From: Gammaproteobacteria bacterium
GTDB lineage: Bacteria; Pseudomonadota; Gammaproteobacteria; Pseudomonadales; Halomonadaceae
Direction: 5' to 3'
Assembly (NCBI GenBank): GCA_023485185.1
Contig: JAMCZP010000256.1
Coordinates: forward strand, 1 to 5,309
DNA: 5,309 nt
Shown here: positions 1 to 5,309 of the stretch, piece by piece
Layout: each line of letters starts with the position of its first letter
Position numbering within the stretch: the first letter of the stretch is position 1
Notes under the pieces: model-generated
What the model was told of the DNA's origin: nothing
What the model saw: only the letters and a program-made list of their open reading frames with translations
The model's database searches: none
Made by a program: the position numbers and the translations under genes

Positions 1-198
1 AACACGTGCTTGTGTAAGCTCTGGGCAGTGTTTATAAAACACTCTGGGTGGCAGACGCGCATCGACCACGCGGACAAATTCAGTGACCGTCCAATCAAAT
101 CCTGATTCCCGGGTTAATAGATCCCGGGTGAGTGCGTCGATAACCCCCTCCATGGGGGCTAGTCCGATTTTGCCGCTTTGTAGTAAATTAACAACCAT
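1..198 (-). CDS. dusC: tRNA-dihydrouridine(16) synthase DusC, N-terminal part (truncated by the window edge)
   Basis: This is a flavin-dependent enzyme that reduces a uridine in the tRNA D-loop to dihydrouridine; DusC acts on U16 in E. coli. Only the first 66 codons lie in the window, reading leftward from an ATG at 198 with no stop. The N-terminal FMN-barrel motif GLAPMEGV is visible at residues 12-19, followed by TEFVRVVDARLP at 39-50 and VFYKHCPEL at 53-61. These match E. coli DusC (LAPMEGV, TEFVRVVDQLLP, VFHRICPEL) rather than DusA or DusB. A GGAAG Shine-Dalgarno-like stretch ends only 2 nt before the ATG, so an in-frame GTG at 207 is an alternative start. The gene is transcribed away from the oad operon. 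The family assignment is strong; the tRNA position is inferred from similarity. Confidence 0.9.
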   Translation of the reverse strand, partial: MVVNLLQSGKIGLAPMEGVIDALTRDLLTRESGFDWTVTEFVRVVDARLPPRVFYKHCPELTQARV

Positions 199-296
199 GA
201 CTTCCACTATCGCGCCATTGCATTCTATTCTGGGTGTGGCAGGTTAGTGTATTCCCCTCACTGCGCCAAGCGCCTATCACAGCGTAAGCGTAATGA

Positions 297-318
297 TGCA
301 CATTTAAGTTGTGCACAA
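297..318. promoter_or_regulatory. Candidate operator: perfect palindrome TTGTGCACAA with an upstream TGCACA half-site
   Basis: TTGTGCACAA at 309-318 is a perfect 10-bp palindrome. A further TGCACA at 297-302 makes an inverted repeat with TGTGCA at 310-315 (7-bp spacer) and a direct repeat, 15 bp apart, with TGCACA at 312-317. The cluster lies 38 bp before the oadG start, in the spacer shared with the divergent dusC, where an operator for the oad operon would be expected. I cannot name the regulator, and I see no convincing -35/-10 pair around it. Function is inferred from symmetry and position only. Confidence 0.35.
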
Positions 319-355
319 GCACGGATAGAGACCGGTAGATATTTAGGAGCGCCGT

Positions 356-613
356 ATGCAGGATTCAGAACTGTTACAGGACGGGCTGGCGCTAATGGCG
401 CTTGGAATGGGGTTTGTTTTTGTATTTCTTACTGTTTTAGTCATTAGCGTGACGCTAATGTCCAAGCTGATAGGGCGCTTCCAACCAGCCCCTGTGGCAT
501 CAGGCCAAACAAAACCAGCGGCTACGTCTGCCACACCCTCTGCTAAAAATGACGAGGTGATAGCGGTCATTAGTGCTGCAGTGCATCGTTATCGCAAGGC
601 GCGGCGTCATTAA
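356..613 (+). CDS. oadG: Oxaloacetate decarboxylase (Na+ extruding) gamma subunit OadG
   Basis: This is the small membrane subunit that anchors the soluble OadA to OadB and stabilises the complex at the inner membrane. The protein has 85 residues, normal for OadG. It has one hydrophobic membrane segment at about residues 11-37, then a Pro/Ala/Thr/Ser-rich flexible linker at about 43-63. A basic C-terminal tail contains DEVIAVISAAVHRYR (66-80), which resembles the conserved OadG tail that contacts the alpha subunit. His77 and His85 lie near the C-terminus; in some homologues C-terminal histidines bind zinc, but there is no histidine cluster here. The start is supported by AGGAG at 345-349, 6 nt before the ATG. 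It is the first gene of an oadG-oadA-oadB operon, in the gamma-alpha-beta order known from Klebsiella and Vibrio. Confidence 0.92.
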   Translation: MQDSELLQDGLALMALGMGFVFVFLTVLVISVTLMSKLIGRFQPAPVASGQTKPAATSATPSAKNDEVIAVISAAVHRYRKARRH

Positions 614-673
614 TTCTTCCTTTTTTTGTTATTTTTACTACAAACTTACAATTCTCTACTGTGAGCCAAGATA
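614..673 (+). other. AT-rich oadG-oadA spacer with T-runs
   Basis: This 60-bp spacer is far more AT-rich than the flanking genes. It has a T7 run followed shortly by a T5 run at about 621-638 on the coding strand. I see no GC-rich hairpin just before the T-run, so it does not qualify as an intrinsic terminator. A weak stem (TTTGT/ACAAA) can form around the second run. The oadA ribosome site is poor: GTGAG at 661-665, 8 nt before the ATG. The spacer could favour ribosome loading by staying unstructured, or it could hold an RNase E site; both are inference. Confidence 0.4.
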
Positions 674-2500
674 ATGAACGATATAAAACGACCCCTAGGC
701 ATCACCGATGTCGTGCTGCGCGATGCCCACCAATCGCTGTTTGCCACACGTATGCGCCTCGACGATATGTTGCCGATCGCTGAGAAGCTTGATCGCGTTG
801 GCTACTGGTCGCTGGAAACCTGGGGCGGCGCTACCTATGACGCCTGTATCCGTTATTTGGGAGAAGACCCATGGGAGCGCATTCGTGCGCTGAAAGAGGC
901 GATGCCCAATACACCCCAGGCAATGCTGCTGCGTGGGCAAAACTTATTGGGTTACCGCCACTATGCGGATGACGTAGTAGATAAGTTTGTCGAGCGCGCT
1001 AAAACCAACGGCGTAGACGTGTTTCGTGTATTCGACGCGATGAATGATCCGCGCAATTTAGAGCGTGCTATTCAAGCGGTTCGCAATGTCGAAGGCCATG
1101 CCCAAGGCACTATTTCTTACACCGTTAGTCCGGTACATACCCTGGATAGCTGGGTCGACCTCGCCAAAACCATTGCGGCTGTCCGGCTAAGTTCGCTGGC
1201 TATCAAGGATATGGCGGGGCTGCTTACCCCTTATACGGCATTTGATTTGGTCACGCGGCTTAAAAAAGAGCTGTCGATTCCAGTTCATTTGCACTGCCAT
1301 GCAACAACAGGTCTTTCTACGTCGACCATTTTGAAGGCGGTAGAAGCAGGGATTGATAACGTCGATACCTCTATCTCCTCCATGTCGATGACCTATGGAC
1401 ATAGCCCTACCGAATCTGTTGTAGCGATGCTTAAAGATACCGGCCGTGACACAGGCCTGGATCTGGAGCTACTAGAAGATATTGCCGGCTACTTCCGTGA
1501 AGTGCGTAAAAAGTACGCTGCCTTTGAAGGCTCGCTGCGCGGTATCGATTCGCGTATTTTGATTGCTCAGGTGCCGGGCGGCATGTTGACCAATATGGAA
1601 GGTCAACTGAAAGAGCAGGGCGCGGGCGATAAGCTGGACGATGTGCTGAGCGAGATCCCTCGCGTGCGCGAAGACCTCGGCTTTATTCCGTTAGTGACAC
1701 CTACCTCGCAAATCGTTGGCACTCAAGCCGTCATGAACGTAATGATGGGTGAGCGTTATAAGTCGATTTCCAAAGAAGTGCAGGCGCTCCTGAAAGGTGA
1801 ATATGGCGCTGCCCCTGCGCCCTTTAACGCTGAGTTGCAAAAGCGGGTGCTTGAGGGTGGTGAGCCAATTACCTGCCGCCCTGCGGATAACCTGACGCCC
1901 GAAATGCAGCGCCTAGAGCAAGAACTTAAAGAAAAAGCCAGCGCCGAGGGCATCCGTCTGGCAGAGGGCGCGCGCGAAGTAGATGATGTCTTAACCTATG
2001 CGTTATTTCCCCAAATTGGTTTGAAATTCCTGAAAAACCGCGATAACCCGGATGCGTTCGAACCTGTGCCACAAGTGGCGCAAGCAAGCGCTGAGAAAGC
2101 GCCTGACAAGGTGGAAAGCAAGCCTGCCGTAGTTGCCAGTGGGCCGGAAACCTATACCGTCAAACTCAACGGCAAGGCCTATGTGGTCGAGGTCAGTGAG
2201 GGTGGGGAAATCGGCGAGATTCAGGAGCAAGCCGCAGCCCCTACTAGCGCAACGAAAGATAAGGCGCCGTCACCTAACGCGGGTGGAAGTGGTGAAAGCA
2301 TCGACGCACCATTGGCCGGCAATATTTTTAAGGTCAATGTACGCCCGGGCGACAAGGTTGCTGAAGGTGATGTCGTCATCATCCTTGAAGCGATGAAAAT
2401 GGAGACCGAAGTGCGTGCCAGCAGTGCCGGTACGGTTTCAAAGGTTAACGTTAGCGAGGGCGACAGCGTAGCCGTAGGCGATCCGCTGGTCGAGCTCTAA
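674..2500 (+). CDS. oadA: Oxaloacetate decarboxylase (Na+ extruding) alpha subunit OadA, biotin-carrying carboxyltransferase
   Basis: OadA transfers the carboxyl group of oxaloacetate to its own biotin, releasing pyruvate; carboxybiotin then swings to OadB. It is cytoplasmic but bound to the membrane through OadG. The protein has 608 residues, close to the usual length of about 590-600. The HMGL-like carboxyltransferase barrel spans about residues 7-270. It has RDAHQS at 16-21 (Asp17), AIKDM with Lys178, and HLHCH at 205-209 (His207, His209); these numbers match the metal ligands and active-site lysine known in this family. The conserved carboxylase/OADA domain follows at about 285-460. Ala/Pro/Ser-rich linkers lie at about 462-490 and 519-541, and the biotinyl domain at 544-608 has EAMKMET with the biotin site Lys575. 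The lack of a biotin carboxylase domain excludes pyruvate carboxylase. Residues 169-174 are unusual (see findings). The stop lies 12 nt before oadB. Confidence 0.96.
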   Translation: MNDIKRPLGITDVVLRDAHQSLFATRMRLDDMLPIAEKLDRVGYWSLETWGGATYDACIRYLGEDPWERIRALKEAMPNTPQAMLLRGQNLLGYRHYADDVVDKFVERAKTNGVDVFRVFDAMNDPRNLERAIQAVRNVEGHAQGTISYTVSPVHTLDSWVDLAKTIAAVRLSSLAIKDMAGLLTPYTAFDLVTRLKKELSIPVHLHCHATTGLSTSTILKAVEAGIDNVDTSISSMSMTYGHSPTESVVAMLKDTGRDTGLDLELLEDIAGYFREVRKKYAAFEGSLRGIDSRILIAQVPGGMLTNMEGQLKEQGAGDKLDDVLSEIPRVREDLGFIPLVTPTSQIVGTQAVMNVMMGERYKSISKEVQALLKGEYGAAPAPFNAELQKRVLEGGEPITCRPADNLTPEMQRLEQELKEKASAEGIRLAEGAREVDDVLTYALFPQIGLKFLKNRDNPDAFEPVPQVAQASAEKAPDKVESKPAVVASGPETYTVKLNGKAYVVEVSEGGEIGEIQEQAAAPTSATKDKAPSPNAGGSGESIDAPLAGNIFKVNVRPGDKVAEGDVVIILEAMKMETEVRASSAGTVSKVNVSEGDSVAVGDPLVEL

Positions 2501-2512
2501 GGGCATCCGGTA

Positions 2513-3835
2513 ATGGATAAATTAGTGACGTTATGGGAAGGCTCTGGGCTATATAATCTTGAGCTTGGCCAGGTGGTCATGGTGGCGGTCGGTATCCTGC
2601 TGCTCTATCTGGCTATTTATAAAAAGTTTGAGCCGCTGCTGCTGGTACCTATTGGCTTTGGCGGTATTTTGGCCAATATCCCCGAGGCCGGTCTTGCCAT
2701 TTCAGCGCTGGATCAGGCGATTGAAGTGGCAAGGCCGGTGGTGCTTGAACAGATTGCGTCGGCATTGGGTGTCACGCTAGACCCACTGGCATCAGTGGGT
2801 GTTTGGCGTGAAACGCTCAAGCAATTGGTAGATAGCGGCATTTCGCCTGACCAACTGCGCGCTGCCCATGATATTGCCTCGTATGCGGGCTACAGCGATG
2901 GCCTGCTGTATGTGTTTTATAACGTGGCGATCACTACGGGCATAGCGCCGCTAATTATCTTTATGGGCGTGGGGGCCATGACGGATTTTGGTCCGCTGTT
3001 GGCCAATCCGCGCACGCTTTTTTTGGGGGCTGCCGCTCAATTTGGTATTTTCGCGACGCTTTTTGGAGCCGTCGCCATGTCGGCAATGGGCTGGATGGAC
3101 TTCACGCTTAATCAGTCTGCGGCGATTGGTATTATCGGTGGGGCCGATGGGCCGACCTCAATCTACGTTTCCAGCATGTTGGCACCGGAGCTTTTAGGTG
3201 CTATCGCAGTGGCGGCCTATGCCTATATGGCGTTAGTACCGCTGATTCAACCACCCATCATGCGTCTGTTGACCACTCAAAAAGAGCGTCAGATCAAGAT
3301 GACGCAGCTGCGCCCTGTGTCCAAGCTTGAAAAAGTGGTCTTCCCGCTGCTGCTGTTGATATTAGTGGCGCTGTTTCTACCTGATGCTGCACCGCTGTTG
3401 GGTATGTTCTGCTTTGGTAACCTGATGCGTGAGTGTGGTGTGGTAGAGCGACTCAGTGATACTGCGCAAAACGCGCTGATCAACATTGTGACCATTGTGC
3501 TGGGGCTTGCTGTGGGGTCTAAGCTAATGGCCGAAAGCTTCTTGGCTTTAGAGACACTCGGCATTATGGCATTGGGCATTGTTGCTTTTGCCATCGGTAC
3601 GGCATCGGGTGTGATTATGGCGAAGCTAATGAATATGGTCAGCCGCATGCCGATTAATCCCTTAATTGGTGCGGCGGGTGTCTCTGCCGTGCCAATGGCC
3701 GCGAGGGTAGCCAATAAAGTAGGTTTGGAAGCTAACCCGCATAACTTTCTGCTGATGCATGCCATGGGGCCCAACGTGGCGGGGGTAATTGGTTCAGCGG
3801 TCGCGGCAGGGGTAATGATTAAGTACCTTGGTTAA
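2513..3835 (+). CDS. oadB: Oxaloacetate decarboxylase (Na+ extruding) beta subunit OadB, sodium pump
   Basis: This integral inner-membrane subunit decarboxylates carboxybiotin-OadA and couples that to Na+ export. The protein has 440 residues (family about 430). Hydrophobic segments run through most of it: an N-terminal pair at about 19-58, then segments from about 130 to the C-terminus. A more polar, variable stretch at about 62-128 matches the low-conservation loop of homologues. The family signatures are intact: [18 protein letters not shown] (151-168), [13 protein letters not shown] (206-218) with Asp212 equivalent to the Na+-site Asp203 of Klebsiella OadB, and the C-terminal block [19 protein letters not shown] (381-399), with its Asn, Gly and Arg residues, ending in [19 protein letters not shown] (413-431). 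The start is supported by AAGGG at 2499-2503, overlapping the oadA stop, 9 nt before the ATG. It is the last gene of the operon. Confidence 0.96.
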   Translation: MDKLVTLWEGSGLYNLELGQVVMVAVGILLLYLAIYKKFEPLLLVPIGFGGILANIPEAGLAISALDQAIEVARPVVLEQIASALGVTLDPLASVGVWRETLKQLVDSGISPDQLRAAHDIASYAGYSDGLLYVFYNVAITTGIAPLIIFMGVGAMTDFGPLLANPRTLFLGAAAQFGIFATLFGAVAMSAMGWMDFTLNQSAAIGIIGGADGPTSIYVSSMLAPELLGAIAVAAYAYMALVPLIQPPIMRLLTTQKERQIKMTQLRPVSKLEKVVFPLLLLILVALFLPDAAPLLGMFCFGNLMRECGVVERLSDTAQNALINIVTIVLGLAVGSKLMAESFLALETLGIMALGIVAFAIGTASGVIMAKLMNMVSRMPINPLIGAAGVSAVPMAARVANKVGLEANPHNFLLMHAMGPNVAGVIGSAVAAGVMIKYLG

Positions 3836-3844
3836 CTAGTTCTC

Positions 3845-3930
3845 TGTCATCGCGAGCGAAGCGCGGCGATCTCGGCTTTGTGTGCCACCGCACATTGAGA
3901 TTGCCGCGTCGCAAGCTCCTCGCAATGACA
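3845..3930. repeat. Imperfect palindromic intergenic repeat with a nested apical hairpin
   Basis: The left arm at 3845-3873 pairs with the right arm at 3897-3930. The outer stem is TGTCATCGCGAG (3845-3856) with CTCGCAATGACA (3919-3930), 11 of 12 pairs. The inner stem is GCGGCGATCTC (3863-3873) with GAGATTGCCGC (3897-3907), 10 of 11 plus one G-U pair. An asymmetric internal loop (6 versus 11 nt) separates the stems. Inside the terminal loop, TGTGC (3881-3885) and GCACA (3890-3894) form a second perfect hairpin around CACC. The arm sequence resembles the widespread dispersed family with GTCATTGCGAGGAGC-like ends that I recall from many bacterial genomes. It fills the gap between the convergent oadB and yigZ genes and may end or stabilise both transcripts, although no T-run follows. 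The fold is seen directly; membership of a dispersed family is from memory. Confidence 0.75.
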
Positions 3931-3955
3931 TATGGGGCGCTTTGGTCCTGATGCT

Positions 3956-4582
3956 TCATGGCTTTGGTGCAGAGAGAACCTCAATAGCGCTCTTCAAGCG
4001 GTTTTCTAACGGCGAAAGGTCAAGTGGGTTGTCCCGAGGCCAACCAATAGTCAGGCGGACGCCTTCGCCATCGTAATTGGCTTGCTCAATCGGGATGTCG
4101 AGTTCATCGCACCAGGTGCGGGCAATCGCTTCATTAGCGAAGGTAAGACGTAGCGTATAAGCATCACGCTCAATCACTTCGCGAGTAGGCAGTGTTTCCA
4201 GTGCAACGCTGACGGCTTGGGCGTAAGCGCGGGCTAAGCCACCAGTGCCAAGCTTAGTGCCGCCAAAGTAACGGGTGACGACGCAACCAATTTGGCCTAG
4301 CTGGCTCCCTTGTAAAACCTGATACATCGGGCGACCCGCTGTACCGCCAGGTTCACCATCATCAGAAAAGCCGATCAGATTTTGTTCGCCAGGAGGCCCC
4401 GCAATATAAGCAGTACAGTGGTGACTGGCACTGGGATGCGCAGCTTTTGCAGCATCCAGGAGCGTATTAAAAGCATCTATTTCGGGGGCATGACAAACCC
4501 AGGTCAAAAATTGGCTCTTCTCTACTTCGATGTCAGCCATGTGCCATGTTAAAGGGGGTAAGTCTGGAACCCGGTAGCGCAT
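3956..4582 (-). CDS. YigZ/IMPACT family protein (UPF0029 N-terminal domain plus DUF1949-type C-terminal domain)
   Basis: The protein has 208 residues, close to E. coli YigZ (about 204). The N-terminal UPF0029/IMPACT domain spans about residues 15-125. It includes EKSQF (21-25), HHC (54-56), FSDDGEPGGTAGRPM (72-86) and the signature block RYFGGTKLGTGGLARAY (104-120), all strongly conserved in the family. A smaller C-terminal domain follows at about 138-203. The biochemical role of bacterial YigZ is poorly defined. The fold resembles RNA-binding domains of translation factors, and the eukaryotic relatives IMPACT/YIH1 modulate Gcn2 through an extra RWD domain that is absent here. The ATG at 4582 overlaps the stop of the upstream LexA/UmuD-like gene by one base (TAATG). 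Its GGAG ribosome site at 4591-4588 lies inside that gene, 5 nt before the ATG, so the two are probably co-transcribed and translationally coupled. Confidence 0.92.
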   Translation of the reverse strand: MRYRVPDLPPLTWHMADIEVEKSQFLTWVCHAPEIDAFNTLLDAAKAAHPSASHHCTAYIAGPPGEQNLIGFSDDGEPGGTAGRPMYQVLQGSQLGQIGCVVTRYFGGTKLGTGGLARAYAQAVSVALETLPTREVIERDAYTLRLTFANEAIARTWCDELDIPIEQANYDGEGVRLTIGWPRDNPLDLSPLENRLKSAIEVLSAPKP

Positions 4583-4971
4583 TAATGCTCCGTAACGGAA
4601 TGCTTGGTAGCGTAAGGTTCAACACCCATTGTCATGCCGAGTACCTGAATATCCTGGTTGTGTAAAAACAGCGCAGGCCGCAGAGTATCTTCAGGCCATA
4701 GCTCCACGCCAAAGCGGCTGATTGAGAGCTGTTTCAAGACAATTTGCTGCTGGTTTATTTCAGCCACAGCGGTTTCTGTCTGGGTGTCGTGTTGATAGCG
4801 TCGAATAATAATGACATCGCCATCGAATAAGTTGCAATCACACATGCGGTTACCACGAACTTTAAGTGCATACGTATTGCGTCGAGTCATGCTGGGTGTC
4901 GGCGCATAAGTACGTGGTACTGAGTGCAAGTGATTAAGCTTAGCGGTAGGTGCTGCCATCGATATGGTCAT
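4582..4971 (-). CDS. Short LexA/UmuD-like (S24-type) protein lacking the catalytic serine and any DNA-binding domain
   Basis: This 129-residue protein resembles the C-terminal dimerisation/peptidase fold of LexA and UmuD. YALKVRGNRM (34-43) and LFDGDVIII (48-56) correspond to the family pattern V-x-G-x-S-M followed by DGD. TAVAEI-x5-VLKQL (about 68-82) holds the candidate lysine, Lys80. The final strands, ELWPEDTLRPALF and IQVLGMTMGVEPY, match the LexA end. Arg42 stands where the nucleophilic serine is expected, and the N-terminal arm has no Ala-Gly or Cys-Gly cleavage pair, so self-cleavage is unlikely. There is no helix-turn-helix. The frame is open upstream with ATGs at 5034, 5001 and 4986. 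The first lies upstream of the predicted -10 and the second has almost no leader. The ATG at 4971 is preferred because GGAG (4984-4981) precedes it by 9 nt. The gene is under two LexA-type operators and coupled to yigZ. The fold assignment is good; the function is unknown. Confidence 0.82.
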   Translation of the reverse strand: MTISMAAPTAKLNHLHSVPRTYAPTPSMTRRNTYALKVRGNRMCDCNLFDGDVIIIRRYQHDTQTETAVAEINQQQIVLKQLSISRFGVELWPEDTLRPALFLHNQDIQVLGMTMGVEPYATKHSVTEH

Positions 4972-4980
4972 CAGGATAAT

Positions 4981-4984
4981 CTCC
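4981..4984 (-). promoter_or_regulatory. Ribosome binding site that decides the start of the LexA/UmuD-like gene
   Basis: GGAG reads on the minus strand from 4984 to 4981, 9 nt before the ATG at 4971. No comparable purine-rich site precedes the in-frame ATGs at 5034, 5001, 4986 or 4959. Confidence 0.6.
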
Positions 4985-4989
4985 ATTGC

Positions 4990-5005
4990 ATGTTTTTTCA
5001 TACAG
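4990..5005 (-). promoter_or_regulatory. LexA-type operator (SOS box) 2, 7/8 core match
   Basis: The plus strand reads ATGT-N8-ACAG, equal to CTGT-N8-ACAT on the coding strand, one mismatch from the gammaproteobacterial LexA core CTGT-N8-ACAG. It lies just downstream of the predicted transcription start (about 5007), where a bound repressor would block RNA polymerase. The stretch 4991-5007 is 16/17 identical, as a direct repeat, to 5024-5040 in box 1. Confidence 0.75.
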
Positions 5006-5013
5006 TGGTTTTT

Positions 5014-5019
5014 AGTATA
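5014..5019 (-). promoter_or_regulatory. Predicted -10 element TATACT of the SOS-controlled unit
   Basis: On the minus strand, 5019 to 5014 reads TATACT, a 5/6 match to TATAAT. It sits in the gap between the two LexA-type operators. No good -35 hexamer is found 16-18 bp upstream. The predicted transcript would start near 5007, giving a leader of about 35 nt to the ATG at 4971. Confidence 0.6.
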
Positions 5020-5022
5020 GAC

Positions 5023-5038
5023 CTGTTTTTGCATACAG
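5023..5038 (-). promoter_or_regulatory. LexA-type operator (SOS box) 1, perfect CTGT-N8-ACAG
   Basis: The plus strand reads CTGTTTTTGCATACAG; the coding strand reads CTGT-ATGCAAAA-ACAG. This is an exact match to the gammaproteobacterial LexA core with an AT-rich centre. It covers the spacer between -35 and -10 of the predicted minus-strand promoter. Box starts are 33 bp apart, about three helical turns, so two LexA dimers would sit on nearly the same DNA face. Confidence 0.85.
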
Positions 5039-5066
5039 TGCTACCGCTATTTAGTCTTAAAACAAT

Positions 5067-5080
5067 TTGACTGAGATCAC
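5067..5080. promoter_or_regulatory. Candidate CRP/FNR-family binding site
   Basis: TTGAC-TGAG-ATCAC reads as TTGA-N6-TCAC, one base off the FNR/ANR core TTGA-N6-TCAA. With the preceding T it is TTTGA-N6-TCACG, one mismatch per half-site from the CRP pattern TGTGA-N6-TCACA. It lies 72 bp before the annotated ccmA ATG and about 66 bp upstream of the predicted start of the divergent SOS unit. Oxygen or anaerobic control of cytochrome c maturation would make sense, but no clear ccmA -10 is visible, so its target is uncertain. Confidence 0.35.
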
Positions 5081-5151
5081 GCTGCGACTCAGCGCCGCAT
5101 CGTGTGAGTGGCGAGAAAGAGGCTTTCCGTGTAGAGTTCGACGCGAAATCA

Positions 5152-5309
5152 ATGTGCCTGGAGAGTCTCTTGAGCCTGTGTCTTGAAGCCCGACAACTGG
5201 CCTGTGAACGTGATGATCGCTGGTTATTTCAGGGGCTCGATCTCAATATTTGCAGCGGTGAGATCGTCCGTATTGAAGGGCCAAACGGCAGTGGCAAAAC
5301 AACGCTGCT
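5152..5309 (+). CDS. ccmA: Heme exporter ATP-binding protein CcmA, N-terminal part (truncated by the window edge)
   Basis: CcmA is the cytoplasmic ATPase of the CcmAB(C) ABC transporter in system I cytochrome c maturation, which releases holo-CcmE in the periplasm. The window holds 52 complete codons plus two bases. [20 protein letters not shown] (11-30) closely parallels E. coli CcmA (LEARELLCERDERTLFSGL), and the Walker A motif GPNGSGKTT is at 43-51. The Walker B motif, ABC signature and downstream ccmB lie outside. The ATG at 5152 has no clear ribosome site. A TTG at 5170 has GGAGAG (5160-5165) 4 nt upstream and would remove six residues, giving an N-terminus closer in length to known CcmA. 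Either start is possible. The gene is divergent from the SOS unit. Confidence 0.88.
   Translation, partial: MCLESLLSLCLEARQLACERDDRWLFQGLDLNICSGEIVRIEGPNGSGKTTL

Noticed and set aside
240..345. Sigma-70 promoters for oadG and dusC
   Set aside because: Only isolated weak hexamers (for example TTTAAG at 303, or TACACT on the minus strand) were found, none with a partner at proper spacing.
247..447. 66-codon open frame overlapping the start of oadG
   Set aside because: It has no Shine-Dalgarno sequence and overlaps most of the oadG membrane-anchor coding region in another frame.
614..640. Intrinsic terminator after oadG
   Set aside because: The T-run is present but no GC-rich hairpin precedes it, and oadA must be expressed with oadG.
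674..2500. Pyruvate carboxylase subunit B or methylmalonyl-CoA decarboxylase instead of OadA
   Set aside because: The flanking oadG and oadB genes and the fused C-terminal biotinyl domain fit the Na+-pumping oxaloacetate decarboxylase.
3289..3774. 161-codon open frame on the minus strand inside oadB
   Set aside because: It is antisense to a well-conserved membrane protein gene, has no recognisable domain and arises from oadB codon bias.
3882..4076. 64-codon open frame on the plus strand over the repeat and the yigZ 3' end
   Set aside because: It is formed by the palindromic repeat and the antisense of yigZ, has no ribosome site and no family resemblance.
4582..4971. Full LexA repressor or canonical UmuD
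   Set aside because: There is no N-terminal winged helix-turn-helix, the catalytic serine is replaced by arginine, no cleavage pair is visible and no umuC is adjacent.

Overview
The window looks like chromosomal DNA from a salt-adapted marine gammaproteobacterium, most likely Halomonas, Vreelandella or a relative. This is inferred from protein similarity recalled from memory, moderate GC content and a sodium-pumping oxaloacetate decarboxylase operon. All recognisable genes resemble vertically inherited gammaproteobacterial genes, and no transposase, integrase, tRNA, rRNA or CRISPR array is visible.

Layout, left to right. (1) 1-198, minus strand: the first 66 codons of a DusC-type tRNA-dihydrouridine synthase, which runs off the left edge. 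(2) 199-355: a divergent spacer with a perfect 10-bp palindrome, TTGTGCACAA, and a nearby matching half-site. (3) 356-3835, plus strand: oadG, oadA and oadB, encoding the gamma, alpha and beta subunits of the membrane-bound, biotin-dependent, Na+-translocating oxaloacetate decarboxylase. OadA carries the carboxyltransferase active site and the biotin lysine. OadB is the membrane carboxybiotin decarboxylase and Na+ channel. OadG is the small anchor linking them. (4) 3836-3955: a spacer between convergent genes, mostly filled by an imperfect palindromic element of the dispersed intergenic repeat type. (5) 4971-3956, minus strand: a two-gene unit, a short LexA/UmuD-like protein followed by a YigZ/IMPACT-family protein, joined by a one-base stop/start overlap. 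(6) 5035-5151: a divergent spacer with a CRP/FNR-like site. (7) From 5152 (or 5170), plus strand: the start of ccmA, the ATPase of the CcmAB transporter for cytochrome c maturation, cut off at the right edge just after its Walker A motif.

The most interesting part is the minus-strand unit at 3956-5040. Its promoter has a clear -10 (TATACT) flanked by two LexA-type operators: one exact CTGT-N8-ACAG and one 7/8 match. They lie 33 bp apart and form a 16/17 direct repeat, so the unit is very probably repressed by LexA and induced by DNA damage. Its first gene encodes only the C-terminal LexA/UmuD-type fold. It has no DNA-binding domain, and arginine stands where the catalytic serine is expected (GNRM rather than G-x-SM), while the candidate lysine remains. 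This suggests an SOS-induced, non-self-cleaving LexA/UmuD relative that is translationally coupled to a YigZ protein rather than to a Y-family polymerase. I do not know a described system with this arrangement.
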